Shown: positions 26,484 to 34,690, numbered from the stretch's first letter. The stretch: DNA of 64,000 nt from Streptomyces sp. NBC_01288 (GCF_035982055.1 NZ_CP108427.1:9237001-9301000); one strand, 5' to 3'. A program made the numbers and translations. The notes: generated by a model not told the origin, from the sequence alone.

Positions 26484-27752
26484 GTGAGCAGCGAGAACTC
26501 TTCGGCGGACGACGAACAGCGGGTGTGGGACGTCGTCGTGGTGGGCGCGGGACCCGCAGGGGCTTCGGCCGCCTATGCGGCGGCGGTCGCGGGACGGCGC
26601 GTGCTGTTGCTGGAGAAAGCCGAGCTGCCCCGCTACAAGACATGCGGCGGCGGCATCATCGGACCCTCCCGCGACTCCCTCCCGCCCGGCTTCGAACTGC
26701 CGTTGAAGGACCGGGTGTTCGCCATAACGTTCTCGAACAACGGGCGCTTCACGCGCACCCGCCGGTCCCGGCAGATGCTGTTCGGGCTGATCAACCGGCC
26801 CGAGTTCGACCAGCAGCTCGTCGAGCACGCGCAGAAGGCGGGCGCCGAGCTGCGGACGGGCGTCACGGTGACACGAGTCGAGCAGCACGGCTCGGCGGTC
26901 CCGGACCGGCGTACGGTCGCGGTCGTCCTCCAGGGCGGCGAGACGGTGCTCGCGCGGGCCGTCGTCGGCGCCGACGGCAGTGCCAGCCGCATAGGGGCGC
27001 ACGTCGGGGTCAAGACCGACCAGGTGGACCTGGGCCTGGAGGCGGAGATCCCGGTGCCGGAGACGGTCGCCGAGGACTGGAAGGGCCGGGTGCTCATCGA
27101 CTGGGGCCCGATGCCCGGGAGTTACGGCTGGGTCTTCCCCAAGGGCGACACGCTCACGGTCGGGGTGATCTCCGCGCGCGGTGAAGGCGCCGCCACGAAG
27201 CGGTACTTGGAGGACTTCATTGCCCGGCTCGGCCTCGCCGGCTTCGAACCGAGCATCTCCTCAGGGCACTTGACCCGGTGCCGGGCGGACGACTCGCCGT
27301 TGTCGCGCGGGCGGGTGCTGGTGTGTGGTGACGCGGCGGGACTGCTCGAACCATGGACCCGTGAGGGCATCTCGTTCGCGCTGCGGTCGGGGCGGCTCGC
27401 GGGGGAGTGGGCGGTCCGGATCGCCGAGGCGCACGACGCGGTGGACACCCGCCGTCAGGCGCTGAACTACGCGTTCGCGATCAAGGCGGGGCTCGGTGTC
27501 GAGATGAGCGTCGGCAAGAGCATGCTGGCGATCTTCGAGAAGCGCCCCGGCTTGTTCCACGCCGCTCTCACCGGCTTCCGGCCGGCCTGGAAGTCGTTCA
27601 TGGACATCACCCGGGGCTCGACGACGCTGGGCGAACTCGTGCGCAGCCATCCGATGGCGCAGCGTGCGCTGACCGCGATCGACCGCAGGAACGCGGAACC
27701 GGTGGCGCCCGTGGCGCCCGCGGAGCCCGTGGAGGACGAGCTCAGCTCCTGA
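26484..27752 (+). CDS. Geranylgeranyl reductase family FAD-dependent oxidoreductase
   Basis: A 422-residue flavoprotein of the p-hydroxybenzoate-hydroxylase fold. It has the FAD dinucleotide motif VVVVGAGPAGASAAYAAAVAG, the family block RYKTCGGGIIG, the DG motif VVGADGSASRIG, and VLVCGDAAGLLEPWTREGISFALRSG, which contacts the FAD phosphates. Family members saturate prenyl chains, for example of menaquinone. That role is plausible here but the substrate is unproven. The GTG start is preceded by GGGAGC. It is divergent from the M20 peptidase gene across 132 bases. Confidence 0.87.
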   Translation: MSSENSSADDEQRVWDVVVVGAGPAGASAAYAAAVAGRRVLLLEKAELPRYKTCGGGIIGPSRDSLPPGFELPLKDRVFAITFSNNGRFTRTRRSRQMLFGLINRPEFDQQLVEHAQKAGAELRTGVTVTRVEQHGSAVPDRRTVAVVLQGGETVLARAVVGADGSASRIGAHVGVKTDQVDLGLEAEIPVPETVAEDWKGRVLIDWGPMPGSYGWVFPKGDTLTVGVISARGEGAATKRYLEDFIARLGLAGFEPSISSGHLTRCRADDSPLSRGRVLVCGDAAGLLEPWTREGISFALRSGRLAGEWAVRIAEAHDAVDTRRQALNYAFAIKAGLGVEMSVGKSMLAIFEKRPGLFHAALTGFRPAWKSFMDITRGSTTLGELVRSHPMAQRALTAIDRRNAEPVAPVAPAEPVEDELSS

Positions 27753-28191
27753 CCGTGACGTGGAACACCGGGTGGTCGGGGGCGATCCGGCGCAGCTCGT
27801 CGTCGGAGGAGTCCGGGCCGACTCCTCCGAAGAACACCCCGACCTCGGCCTTCCACCGCTTGAGGTAGGCGCGCAGCAGCGGCACCTTGTCGTCGCCGGT
27901 GACCTCGGTCGCCGTGAACGCGTCGACCTTCTTGCCGAGCCGCAGCTCGCCGCCGCCGGCCGCCCGCATGTTGTGCGTCCACTGGACGTGGCCGCGCGGG
28001 GCGACGAGGTACTGCTGTCCGTCCACCGTCAGCAGGTTCACCGGGGTGGTCCGCCACTCGCCGCTCTTACGGCCGCGGACCGCCAGCACGCGTGAACCCC
28101 AGACACTGAGGCCCCGGCGGGTGAACCAGGCGACGGCGCGGTTGAAGACGTTCACGGTGAACCAGCCGGGTTTCTGGACGTGCGTGCTCAT
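27742..28191 (-). CDS. Deazaflavin (F420)-dependent nitroreductase family protein
   Basis: A 149-residue DDN/FDOR-type split-barrel protein. Blocks are NRAVAWFTRRGLSVWGSRVLAVRGRKSGEWRTTPVNLLTVDGQQYLVAPRGHVQWTHNMRAAGGGEL. Relatives use reduced coenzyme F420 to reduce quinones or nitro compounds. It overlaps the preceding convergent gene by 11 bases at the stops. Its promoter region faces the TetR gene and contains repeated GAGCACCGC elements, so TetR control is likely. Confidence 0.88.
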   Translation of the reverse strand: MSTHVQKPGWFTVNVFNRAVAWFTRRGLSVWGSRVLAVRGRKSGEWRTTPVNLLTVDGQQYLVAPRGHVQWTHNMRAAGGGELRLGKKVDAFTATEVTGDDKVPLLRAYLKRWKAEVGVFFGGVGPDSSDDELRRIAPDHPVFHVTVRS

Positions 28192-28230
28192 GACGACTCC
28201 TGGGTTTCGGAGAGCCTGGCTCACTTTTGT

Positions 28231-28334
28231 GAGCACCGCTCTCGTTCTCGGGAACAGTGTGCATCGGCTTGGCTTTCCGATGCAAGAGCGGTGCTCTCTT
28301 TTTTGTTCGCTGCTCTTGTTTGTGTGCGGTGCTC
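28231..28334. promoter_or_regulatory. Candidate TetR operator array
   Basis: Three copies of GAGCACCGC: forward at 28231-28239, reversed at 28288-28296 and reversed at 28326-28334. The first two extend to a 12-base inverted pair (28231-28242 and 28285-28296), and each contains an internal GAGC-N3-GCTC dyad. A nested inverted repeat, GCATCGG (28261-28267) with CCGATGC (28277-28283), lies between them. The array fills the space between the nitroreductase gene and the divergent TetR gene. Confidence 0.55.
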
Positions 28335-28358
28335 TGATTCCGTGCCACACTGGCTCGT

Positions 28359-29051
28359 ATGAGCACCACACGAGGCGCCCGCGCCCGAGCCAGGATCGAG
28401 GTCACCGCGGCCATCAAGGACGAGGCGCGCAGACAGCTCGCCGCGGAGGGGGCCTCGAAGCTCTCGCTGCGTGCCGTGGCGCGTGAACTGGGCATGGTCT
28501 CCTCCGCGCTGTACCGGTACTTTCCCAGCCGTGACGAGTTGCTGACCGCTCTCATCATCGACGCGTACGACTCCGTCGGGGAGGCCGCGGAGGTCGCGCA
28601 CTCCGGGGTTGTGGATGCGGGTCCGTTGCGGCGGTGGGTCGCTGTGTGTGAGGCGGTGCGGGGGTGGGCGCTGGCGCATCCGCATGAGTACGCGTTGATC
28701 TACGGGTCGCCGGTGCCGGGGTATGTCGCTCCGGAGACCACCGTTCCGTCTGCCGCGCGGGTTGCGCTGCTGCTTATCGGGGTCGCGCGGGATGCGTACG
28801 AGGCCGGCACCTTGAGTGAACCCCCGCTGCCGGCCGACCTTCGCCCAGAGGGGGAGCGCATGGTCGTGGACTTCGCGGGTGATCTTCCGCCCGCGGTAGC
28901 CGTGGCTCTTGTCGGTGCGTGGGCCGAGCTGTACGGGCTGGTCAGCTTCGAGCTGTTCGGTCAGTTCCGTCGTGTGGTGGAGGATCGGGAGGCGTTCTTT
29001 CGGCATGCGGTACGGCGGCTTGCGTTTGGGGTGGGGCTTGCGGATGTGTGA
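28359..29051 (+). CDS. TetR/AcrR family transcriptional regulator
   Basis: A 230-residue regulator. The N-terminal helix-turn-helix is typical (GASKLSLRAVARELGMVSSALYRYFPSRDELLTALI). The C-terminal ligand domain is of the WHG type (AWALAHPHEYALIYGSPVPGY-like segment ALAHPHEYALIYGSPVPGYVAP). It is divergent from the deazaflavin-dependent reductase, and the repeated sites in the shared intergenic region suggest it represses that gene and itself. The ligand is unknown. Confidence 0.92.
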   Translation: MSTTRGARARARIEVTAAIKDEARRQLAAEGASKLSLRAVARELGMVSSALYRYFPSRDELLTALIIDAYDSVGEAAEVAHSGVVDAGPLRRWVAVCEAVRGWALAHPHEYALIYGSPVPGYVAPETTVPSAARVALLLIGVARDAYEAGTLSEPPLPADLRPEGERMVVDFAGDLPPAVAVALVGAWAELYGLVSFELFGQFRRVVEDREAFFRHAVRRLAFGVGLADV

Positions 29052-29094
29052 GTGCTCAGGTGGGTGTGCCGTTTTTTGTCTGCGAGCCGGTGGG

Positions 29095-29132
29095 GGCTGG
29101 TCGCGCAGTTCCCCGCGCCCCTGAAGGGGCGC
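29095..29132 (+). repeat. Common Streptomyces intergenic repeat, copy 1
   Basis: A 28-base segment, starting GGCTGGTCGCGCAGTTCCCC at 29095, recurs inverted at 31423-31450. It contains the hairpin GCGCCCC-TGAA-GGGGCGC (29115-29132). I know this element as one that recurs in intergenic DNA of many Streptomyces genomes; its role is not established. It may also act as a terminator for the TetR gene. Confidence 0.7.
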
Positions 29133-29133
29133 T

Positions 29134-29151
29134 GTACTCCCCGGGGAGTAC
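29134..29151. promoter_or_regulatory. 18-bp perfect palindrome upstream of the sensor kinase
   Basis: GTACTCCCCGGGGAGTAC is a perfect palindrome, 60 bases upstream of the histidine-kinase ATG. It is a good candidate for binding by the cognate response regulator (autoregulation) or another dimeric regulator. It directly adjoins the repeat hairpin at 29115-29132. Confidence 0.5.
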
Positions 29152-29210
29152 GCGTGATCACCCCGTTCAGCTGACGACCCCGGTGCCGCTCGGCGTCTAG
29201 CGTGACGTGC

Positions 29211-30419
29211 ATGGATGAGCAGCGGGTTGGCGGTGGGGGACCGCCCTGGTGGCGGCATGGACCGCCGTGGGGTAGCTCGGCGCGGTGGCCGTGGCGCTCC
29301 ACCTTGTTGGTCACCGTGTTCGTGTTGGGCGGCAGCAACTTCGCCTCGCACAGCCAGCCCGGCCGTGTCCCGCTCGACCTCTACGCGCGCGTGCTGCTCA
29401 TCGCCGGGTCGGCGCTGCTCCTGTGGCGGCACCGGTACCCCGTGTGGGTGGCCTTCGGCACCGTGGGTGCCGCCGTGCTGTACCTCGGGGCCGGATACCC
29501 GTACGGCCCGGTGTTCGTGACCGTCGCCCTCAGCTGCTTCAGCGCGGTCGTCGCCGGTCGGCGCTGGGCGGCCTGGGCCGCGCTCGGTGTGTTGTGGGCG
29601 GCGCACCTTGTGATCTCGCACTGGCTCTACCGGTGGTTGCCCCCGCAGCACGACCATGCGATGCCGTGGGGCGGTGAAGTGGCCGTCGCCGCTTGGGTGG
29701 TGGCCATCGCCGCGATCTCCGAACTGGCCCGCACCCGCCGCGACCAGTGGGCCCGGGAACGAGCCGAGCGCGCCCAGGCGGCCCGGCGCCGCGCCGACGA
29801 GGAACGGCTGCGGATGGCCCGTGAACTGCACGACGTCCTCGCGCACAGCATCTCCGTCATCAACGTCCAGGCGGGCGTCGGCCTCGCCCTTCTCGACTCC
29901 GACCCCGAGCAGGCCCGTACGGCCCTCACCACCATCAAGGCCGCCAGCAAGGAAGCGCTCGGCGAGGTCCGCCAGGTCCTCGACACCCTGCGCACCCCGG
30001 GCGACGCCCCGCGCGCTCCGGCCCCCGGCCTCGATCGGCTGCCCGAACTGGTGCAGCAGGCGGCGAGCGCCGGCCTGACCGTCGCGGTCGACGGAACGCC
30101 GCCCCGCCTACCGCCCAACACCGACCTCGCCGCCTTCCGTATCGTCCAGGAGGCGCTCACCAATGTCGTACGCCATTCCGGTTCGCGGCACGCGCGCGTG
30201 CACGTCGAGCACGACCCCCGGGAACTACGGCTGCGCATCGACGACGACGGGCCCGCGACCGGAGAGGACGCCGGGGGCAGCGGCAATGGGCTCGCCGGGA
30301 TGCGGGAGCGGGCCGCCGCGCTCGGTGGCACGATCGAGGCGGGCGCGCGCCCGGACGGCGGCTTCCGGGTGCTCGCCGTACTGCCGTTGAAGGTCACGCC
30401 GAAGGAGGACGACCGGTGA
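29211..30419 (+). CDS. NarL-type two-component sensor histidine kinase
   Basis: A 402-residue membrane kinase. The N-terminal half has about five hydrophobic segments (LVTVFVLGGSNFASHSQ onwards to about residue 170) and no extended sensor domain. This is followed by a coiled coil, the HisKA_3 box MARELHDVLAHSISVINVQ with phospho-acceptor His207, and an HATPase domain (FRIVQEALTNVVRHS, RIDDDG, GNGLAGMRERAAALGG). The adjacent response regulator starts within its stop (GTGA), so they are a cognate pair. The ATG at 29211 is chosen over a GTG nine bases upstream. The signal is unknown. Confidence 0.93.
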   Translation: MDEQRVGGGGPPWWRHGPPWGSSARWPWRSTLLVTVFVLGGSNFASHSQPGRVPLDLYARVLLIAGSALLLWRHRYPVWVAFGTVGAAVLYLGAGYPYGPVFVTVALSCFSAVVAGRRWAAWAALGVLWAAHLVISHWLYRWLPPQHDHAMPWGGEVAVAAWVVAIAAISELARTRRDQWARERAERAQAARRRADEERLRMARELHDVLAHSISVINVQAGVGLALLDSDPEQARTALTTIKAASKEALGEVRQVLDTLRTPGDAPRAPAPGLDRLPELVQQAASAGLTVAVDGTPPRLPPNTDLAAFRIVQEALTNVVRHSGSRHARVHVEHDPRELRLRIDDDGPATGEDAGGSGNGLAGMRERAAALGGTIEAGARPDGGFRVLAVLPLKVTPKEDDR

Positions 30420-31081
30420 TCCGGGTACTGCTCGCCGACGACCAGGCCCTGGTCCGGGCCGGCTTCAAGGCGCTGCTGGACGCGCAGCCGGACATCGAGG
30501 TGGCCGGTGAGGCGTCCGACGGCGAGGAGGCCGTGCGCACGGTGGGCGAACTGCGCCCCGATGTCGTCCTGATGGACATCCGCATGCCGCTGCTCGACGG
30601 CCTGGCCGCGACCCGCCGGATCACCGGGGACGGCGACCTGAAGGACGTGAAGGTGGTCATGCTGACGACCTTCGAACTCGACGAGTACGTCTTCGAGGCG
30701 ATCCGCTCCGGCGCCTCCGGCTTCCTGGTCAAGGACACCGAACCGGACGAACTCCTGCGCGCCGTAAGGGCGGTGGTCGAGGGCGACGCGTTGCTCTCGC
30801 CGGGCGTGACGCGCCGCCTGATCGCCGAGTTCGCCGCCCGCTCCAAGGAACCCGCGACCGCCGACGCCCTCACCCGGCTCACCGAACGGGAACGGGAGGT
30901 GATGGCCCTGGTCGGCATCGGCCTCTCCAACGACGAGATCGCCCGCCGCCTCGTCGTCAGCCCCCTCACCGCGAAGACCCACGTCAGCCGCACGATGGTG
31001 AAACTGGGTGCCCGGGACAGGGCCCAACTGGTCGTGCTGGCCTACGAGTCGGGGTTGGTACGCCCCGGCTGGCTGGGCTGA
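30416..31081 (+). CDS. NarL/LuxR family response regulator
   Basis: A 221-residue regulator. The receiver domain has the acidic pocket ADDQ and phosphorylation site Asp54 (VVLMDIRMPLLDG). The C-terminal LuxR-type helix-turn-helix is RLTEREREVMALVGIGLSNDEIARRLVVSPLTAKTHVSRTMVKLGARDRAQLV. It is translationally coupled to the upstream histidine kinase. Its 3' end overlaps by 40 bases the 3' end of the convergent small membrane-protein gene. Confidence 0.95.
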   Translation: MIRVLLADDQALVRAGFKALLDAQPDIEVAGEASDGEEAVRTVGELRPDVVLMDIRMPLLDGLAATRRITGDGDLKDVKVVMLTTFELDEYVFEAIRSGASGFLVKDTEPDELLRAVRAVVEGDALLSPGVTRRLIAEFAARSKEPATADALTRLTEREREVMALVGIGLSNDEIARRLVVSPLTAKTHVSRTMVKLGARDRAQLVVLAYESGLVRPGWLG

Positions 31082-31329
31082 CCCGACTCCTGCCGATACC
31101 GGTACAGCACGGTCGCCACCCGGACGAGGAAGACGACCGGTACGAGCACGAGCGCCCCGCGCACGAGCAACGTCTCGACGACACCCGGCAGTTCGAACAG
31201 CAGCGCCGGCCCGGCGACCGCCCCGAACAACACCGCCGCCACGAACGCCGCGCTGACCAGCGCGTACCCGATCTCCACGGTCATCGCATCCCGCTCGGCC
31301 TGAGTCCGCCGTCCCCCGTACATAGTCAT
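31042..31329 (-). CDS. Small hypothetical membrane protein
   Basis: A 95-residue protein with two predicted helices (about residues 17-45, IGYALVSAAFVAAVLFGAVAGPALLF, and 48-72, VVETLLVRGALVLVPVVFLVRVATV) and a charged tail. The start is taken as the ATG at 31329; another ATG six bases inside is possible. It lies convergent to the two-component genes and inside the pair of inverted intergenic repeats. No family recognised. Confidence 0.65.
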   Translation of the reverse strand: MTMYGGRRTQAERDAMTVEIGYALVSAAFVAAVLFGAVAGPALLFELPGVVETLLVRGALVLVPVVFLVRVATVLYRYRQESGQPSQPGRTNPDS

Positions 31330-31414
31330 CCCGAAAGTCTCACACGGGTGCGCCCGACGGAGCAATCGGCTCCGCCGGGCGCACGGTCCTTGTAAGTCGG
31401 CCTGGTGTCGATCG

Positions 31415-31450
31415 CACCCTGAAGGGGCGCGGGGAACTGCGCGACCAGCC
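31415..31450 (-). repeat. Common Streptomyces intergenic repeat, copy 2 (inverted)
   Basis: Reading the minus strand from 31450, the first 28 bases are identical to the repeat at 29095-29122; the sequence then diverges after CCCCTTCAGGGTG. The two copies flank the sensor kinase, response regulator and small membrane-protein genes in opposite orientation. Such pairs could support inversion by homologous recombination, but they are short. Confidence 0.65.
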
Positions 31451-31481
31451 ACGACGGACCCGCGGACGAAATCCGACGCGC

Positions 31482-32966
31482 CTAGTCGTTGACCGCCACG
31501 CGCTCCGCCTCCGTCACTGTGGACTTGGCCACGACGATGGACTGTTGGGCACGCCGGGTACGCAACCCCGGCAGCGTGATCAGCAACCCGGCCAGCGCGA
31601 TGAACGTCACCACCACCAACCCCGGCCGGTAGCTGTCCAGCACCGCCTGCGGAGTGGCATGCGCGGGCGCGTGCGCGGTGACCACGGCCGTGACGACGGC
31701 CAGGAAGATCGCGCCGCCCACCTGCACCGAGGTGTTCAACAGCCCGGAGACCATGCCCTGTTCATGGTCGTCGACCCCGTTGGTGGCCTGGATGTTGAGC
31801 GAGGGGAAGACCAGCGCGAAGGACGCTCCGATCAGCAGCATCGACGGCAGGATGACAGACGCGTACACGGGGTCGACGCTGACCCGCAGGAACAGGGCGT
31901 ACCCCACGACCATCAGCGCGAAGCCCACCACGATCAGCCGCTGGGTGCCGAACCGGTCGACGATCGCCCCCATCTTCGTCGAGGACGCCGCCACCAGCGC
32001 CCCGGCCGGCAGGAAGGCGAGAGCCGTGTGCAACGCCGACCAGCCGAGCAGCTGTTGCATGTACAACGTGACCAGGAACTGGAAGCCGACGTACGACCCG
32101 AAGAGGGCCATCGCGCCGAGCTGGGCGCGGATCTGGTTGCCAGAGCGCAGCACCCCGAGCCGGATCAACGGCCCCGCGGAGCGCCGCTCGACGTACACGA
32201 AGACGGTCAGCATGACGGCAACTGCCAGGAAAGACAGGAGAGTTCGGGCCGACGTCCAGCCGACTTCCGGTGCCTGTACGACGGTGAACACCAGCAGCAG
32301 CATCGAGGCGGTGCCGAGGACGGCGCCCGGGATGTCGTAGCCGTTGTGGTCCTTCTCGCGTTCGCTGCGCGGCAGCAGCTTGAGACCGGCGAGGAGGGCG
32401 AGCAGGGCGATCGGCGCGGGGAGCAGCATGGTGAGGCGCCAACTGGCCTCCGTGAGCAGGCCGGAGAGGACCAGGCCCATCGAGAAACCGGTGGCCGCGC
32501 AGGTGGTGTAGATGGACAGGGCGCGGTTGCGCAGCGGGCCCTCGGGGAACGTCGTCGTGATGATCGACAGGCCGGCCGGTGCGGTGAAGGCCGCGCTGAG
32601 GCCCTTGATGAAACGGCTGGCGATCAGCAGCGGGCCCGAGTCGACGAGCCCGCCGAGCAGCGAGGCCACCGCGAAGACACCCAGGGCGACCAGGAAGACC
32701 TGGCGTCGGCCGAGCAGGTCGGCGGTGCGGCCGCCGAGGAGGAGCAGGCCGCCGTATCCCAGGATGTAGCCGCTGACGATCCATTGGAGCGTCGAGGTGG
32801 AGAGGTCGAGTTCGGAGCCGATGGAGGGCAGGGCGACGCCGACCATCGACACGTCGAGCGCGTCCAGGAACATCGCGGCGCAGAGCACCAGCAGGGTGCC
32901 CCACAGCCGTGGGGTCCAGCGGACCGCCGAGGACGGGGCCGCGGGAGGGGAGAGCGGAGAGGTCAT
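31482..32966 (-). CDS. MFS drug exporter, DHA2 (14-helix) type
   Basis: A 494-residue proton-coupled exporter. Motif A appears after helix 2 as GGRTADLLGRRQVFLVALG, and the DALDVSMVGVALPSIGSELDLSTSTLQWIVSGYIL start is typical of QacA/EmrB-like proteins. Its substrate is probably a toxic or secondary-metabolite molecule. The divergent MarR gene is 87 bases away, and MarR-type palindromes overlap this gene's promoter. A MarR-repressed efflux pair is therefore very likely. Confidence 0.92.
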   Translation of the reverse strand: MTSPLSPPAAPSSAVRWTPRLWGTLLVLCAAMFLDALDVSMVGVALPSIGSELDLSTSTLQWIVSGYILGYGGLLLLGGRTADLLGRRQVFLVALGVFAVASLLGGLVDSGPLLIASRFIKGLSAAFTAPAGLSIITTTFPEGPLRNRALSIYTTCAATGFSMGLVLSGLLTEASWRLTMLLPAPIALLALLAGLKLLPRSEREKDHNGYDIPGAVLGTASMLLLVFTVVQAPEVGWTSARTLLSFLAVAVMLTVFVYVERRSAGPLIRLGVLRSGNQIRAQLGAMALFGSYVGFQFLVTLYMQQLLGWSALHTALAFLPAGALVAASSTKMGAIVDRFGTQRLIVVGFALMVVGYALFLRVSVDPVYASVILPSMLLIGASFALVFPSLNIQATNGVDDHEQGMVSGLLNTSVQVGGAIFLAVVTAVVTAHAPAHATPQAVLDSYRPGLVVVTFIALAGLLITLPGLRTRRAQQSIVVAKSTVTEAERVAVND

Positions 32967-32973
32967 GCCGCAG

Positions 32974-33011
32974 ACAATACATGCGCATGCATTGAATGCG
33001 AACGCATTTAA
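32974..33011 (-). promoter_or_regulatory. Promoter of the MFS gene overlapped by MarR-type palindromes
   Basis: On the minus strand, TTCGCA (33002-32997) and TATTGT (32979-32974) are separated by 17 bases, a good -35/-10 pair. CATGCGCATG (32980-32989), a perfect palindrome, lies in the spacer. TTGAATGCG (32992-33000) and CGCATTTAA (33003-33011), arms with one mismatch, cover the -35. The arrangement predicts direct repression by the MarR protein encoded divergently. Confidence 0.6.
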
Positions 33012-33053
33012 TTCCGATGCAACAAACTCGTTTCTCTGCTACGGTGCGCTGTC

Positions 33054-33431
33054 ATGGCGGCGAAGAAGGCCGAACAGGCGCTCGTGGACCAATGGCGGGA
33101 GATGCTGGCGCTGCATGCCCGCACGCAGTGCGAACTCGACCGGGCTCTGCATCAACACGGCCTGTGCGGCAGCGACTTCGAGGTGTTGGACGTACTGTCC
33201 GGCGACTGCGACGCGTTTCGCGTCCAGGAGATCTCCGAGCGTGTCCACCTCAGTCAGAGCGCCCTGTCCCGCCTGATCGCCCGGCTGGAGAAGGACGGCC
33301 TCGTCGAGCGCGGCATGTGCGCGGAGGACCGGCGGGGCGTCCGTGTGACCCTCACGGACAAGGGGCGGACGCTGCACGGTGAGGTACTCCCGTTGCAGCG
33401 CGCGGTGTTGACGAAGATGCTGACCAGCTGA
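33054..33431 (+). CDS. MarR family transcriptional regulator
   Basis: A 125-residue winged-helix repressor. The recognition region is FRVQEISERVHLSQSALSRLIARLEKDGLVERGMCAEDRRGVRVTLTDKGRTLH, with the conserved DxRxxx wing. It is shorter than the usual 140-160 residues because the C-terminal dimerisation helix is brief. It is divergent from the MFS exporter and probably responds to a compound exported by it. Confidence 0.93.
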   Translation: MAAKKAEQALVDQWREMLALHARTQCELDRALHQHGLCGSDFEVLDVLSGDCDAFRVQEISERVHLSQSALSRLIARLEKDGLVERGMCAEDRRGVRVTLTDKGRTLHGEVLPLQRAVLTKMLTS

Positions 33432-33436
33432 CGCAT

Positions 33437-33466
33437 CGTCAGCTCCAGATCCGTCAGCTCCGGATC
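33437..33466. repeat. Tandem 15-bp repeat between convergent genes
   Basis: CGTCAGCTCCAGATC (33437-33451) is followed directly by CGTCAGCTCCGGATC (33452-33466), differing at one base. It lies between the MarR gene and the convergent isomerase-like gene. It looks like a slippage duplication rather than a regulatory site. Confidence 0.6.
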
Positions 33467-33468
33467 CT

Positions 33469-34209
33469 CTAGCTCCACGTTACGGCGGACTTCTCCCGCC
33501 ACAGCCCTGCGACCGACACGTCACCGGTCACGCTCGGGAACGGCCCCCGGTTCCACAGCGCCCGGTACAACTGCCCGGCAGGACCGGCCAGTTCGCAGTC
33601 GGCGACCCCGGTGCCGTCCCGCTCGGCGGCGGGCGGTTCCTGGGACAGCCGTACGGTCCACACGGCGTCGTCCGCGTCCGTCGCGCGCACCCGCAGCACC
33701 CGGGGCTTCTCGCTGCGGACCCTGCTCTTGCTGCGGCCATGGAAGCCGCGCAGCAACTCGTCGATGCCGTCGGCCGCGAAGTCCGGGGCGATCTCGCCGG
33801 CCGTTCCGCCGCGCGCCGCCTCGGCGTCCATCCGGTGCACGGTCGTCTCGTGCGCCTGCCGCCGTGCCCAGAACGCGAGCGGTGACGGCGCCGCGAAGAA
33901 CTGCCAGCACTCCACGTCGGGCGGGGCGGCGGAGAGGGTGTCCACGAGGGAGCGGTGCCCCGCCCGGAACCAGGCCACCAACTCGGCGCCGTCCAGGTCC
34001 GGGAGGCCGCCGTCGGGGTGGTACGCGGTGTGCCCATCGGCGACGAACGCGGTCGCCCAGCGATGCACCACCCCCGTGTGCCGCAGCAGATCCCGCACCT
34101 GCCACCCCGGACAGGGCGGCACCTCGGCGTCGACGCCCGCCGCCTCCGCGGCCGAGGCCAGCAGGCCGCCCTCCCGGTCCAGGGTCCGTACGAACGCATC
34201 GGTGTCCAT
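33469..34209 (-). CDS. Maleylpyruvate isomerase family mycothiol-dependent protein
   Basis: A 246-residue DinB/YfiT-fold protein. The N-terminal mycothiol-dependent isomerase domain shows CPGWQVRDLLRHTGVVHRWA, a histidine in ARRQAHETTVHRMDAE and a Glu/His metal set. The C-terminal half is an SCP2-like sterol-carrier fold (VWTVRLSQEP ... ELAGPAGQLYRALWNR). Mycothiol use marks actinobacteria. The actual reaction (isomerisation, detoxification or conjugation) is unknown. Confidence 0.88.
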   Translation of the reverse strand: MDTDAFVRTLDREGGLLASAAEAAGVDAEVPPCPGWQVRDLLRHTGVVHRWATAFVADGHTAYHPDGGLPDLDGAELVAWFRAGHRSLVDTLSAAPPDVECWQFFAAPSPLAFWARRQAHETTVHRMDAEAARGGTAGEIAPDFAADGIDELLRGFHGRSKSRVRSEKPRVLRVRATDADDAVWTVRLSQEPPAAERDGTGVADCELAGPAGQLYRALWNRGPFPSVTGDVSVAGLWREKSAVTWS

Positions 34210-34272
34210 GCGGCCGAGTGTGCCGTATCGCAAGGATGGTGCGCGCGTCAGCGAGAGAGGGCGGCGCGTGCG

Positions 34273-34690
34273 TCAGGCGGAGGCGAGCGCCTTGCGCAGG
34301 ACGGTGACGGCCATCGTGATCGCGGCCTCGGCGGCGTGCGTCTCGCGCAGGGCATTGAGCATCACGAAGTCGTGGATGACCCCCTGGAAACGGACGGCGG
34401 TGACGGGGACTCCGGCCTCGCGGAGCCTGTCGGCGTACGCCTCGCCCTCGTCGCGCAGGACGTCGGCCTCGCCGGTGATGACGAGGGCCGGGGGCAGCCC
34501 GGTGAGCTGCTCGGTGGTTGCCCGCAGCGGGGAGGCCGTGATCTGGGCGCGCTCGGCCTCGTCGGTCGTGTACTGGTCCCAGAACCACTGCATGCCGTCG
34601 CGGCGCAGGAAGTAGCCGGTGGCGAACCGGTCGTAGGAACCGGTGTCGAAGTTCGCGTCGGTGACCGGGTAGAACAACACCTGCTGGAGC
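34273..34690 (-). pseudogene. C-terminal remnant of an HSL-type alpha/beta hydrolase
   Basis: About 138 residues that match the last half of a hormone-sensitive-lipase-family esterase: LFYPVTDANFDTGSYDRFATGYFLRRDGMQWFWDQYTTDE, then LPPALVITGEADVLRDEGEAYADRLREAGV (catalytic Asp) and RFQGVIHDFVML (catalytic His). The N-terminal half, with the oxyanion HGGG and the nucleophile elbow, is absent. Upstream of about 34690 the frame loses third-position G/C bias and soon meets a TAA. The nearest start, a GTG at 34680, has no ribosome site. The fragment cannot be a working enzyme. Confidence 0.75.
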
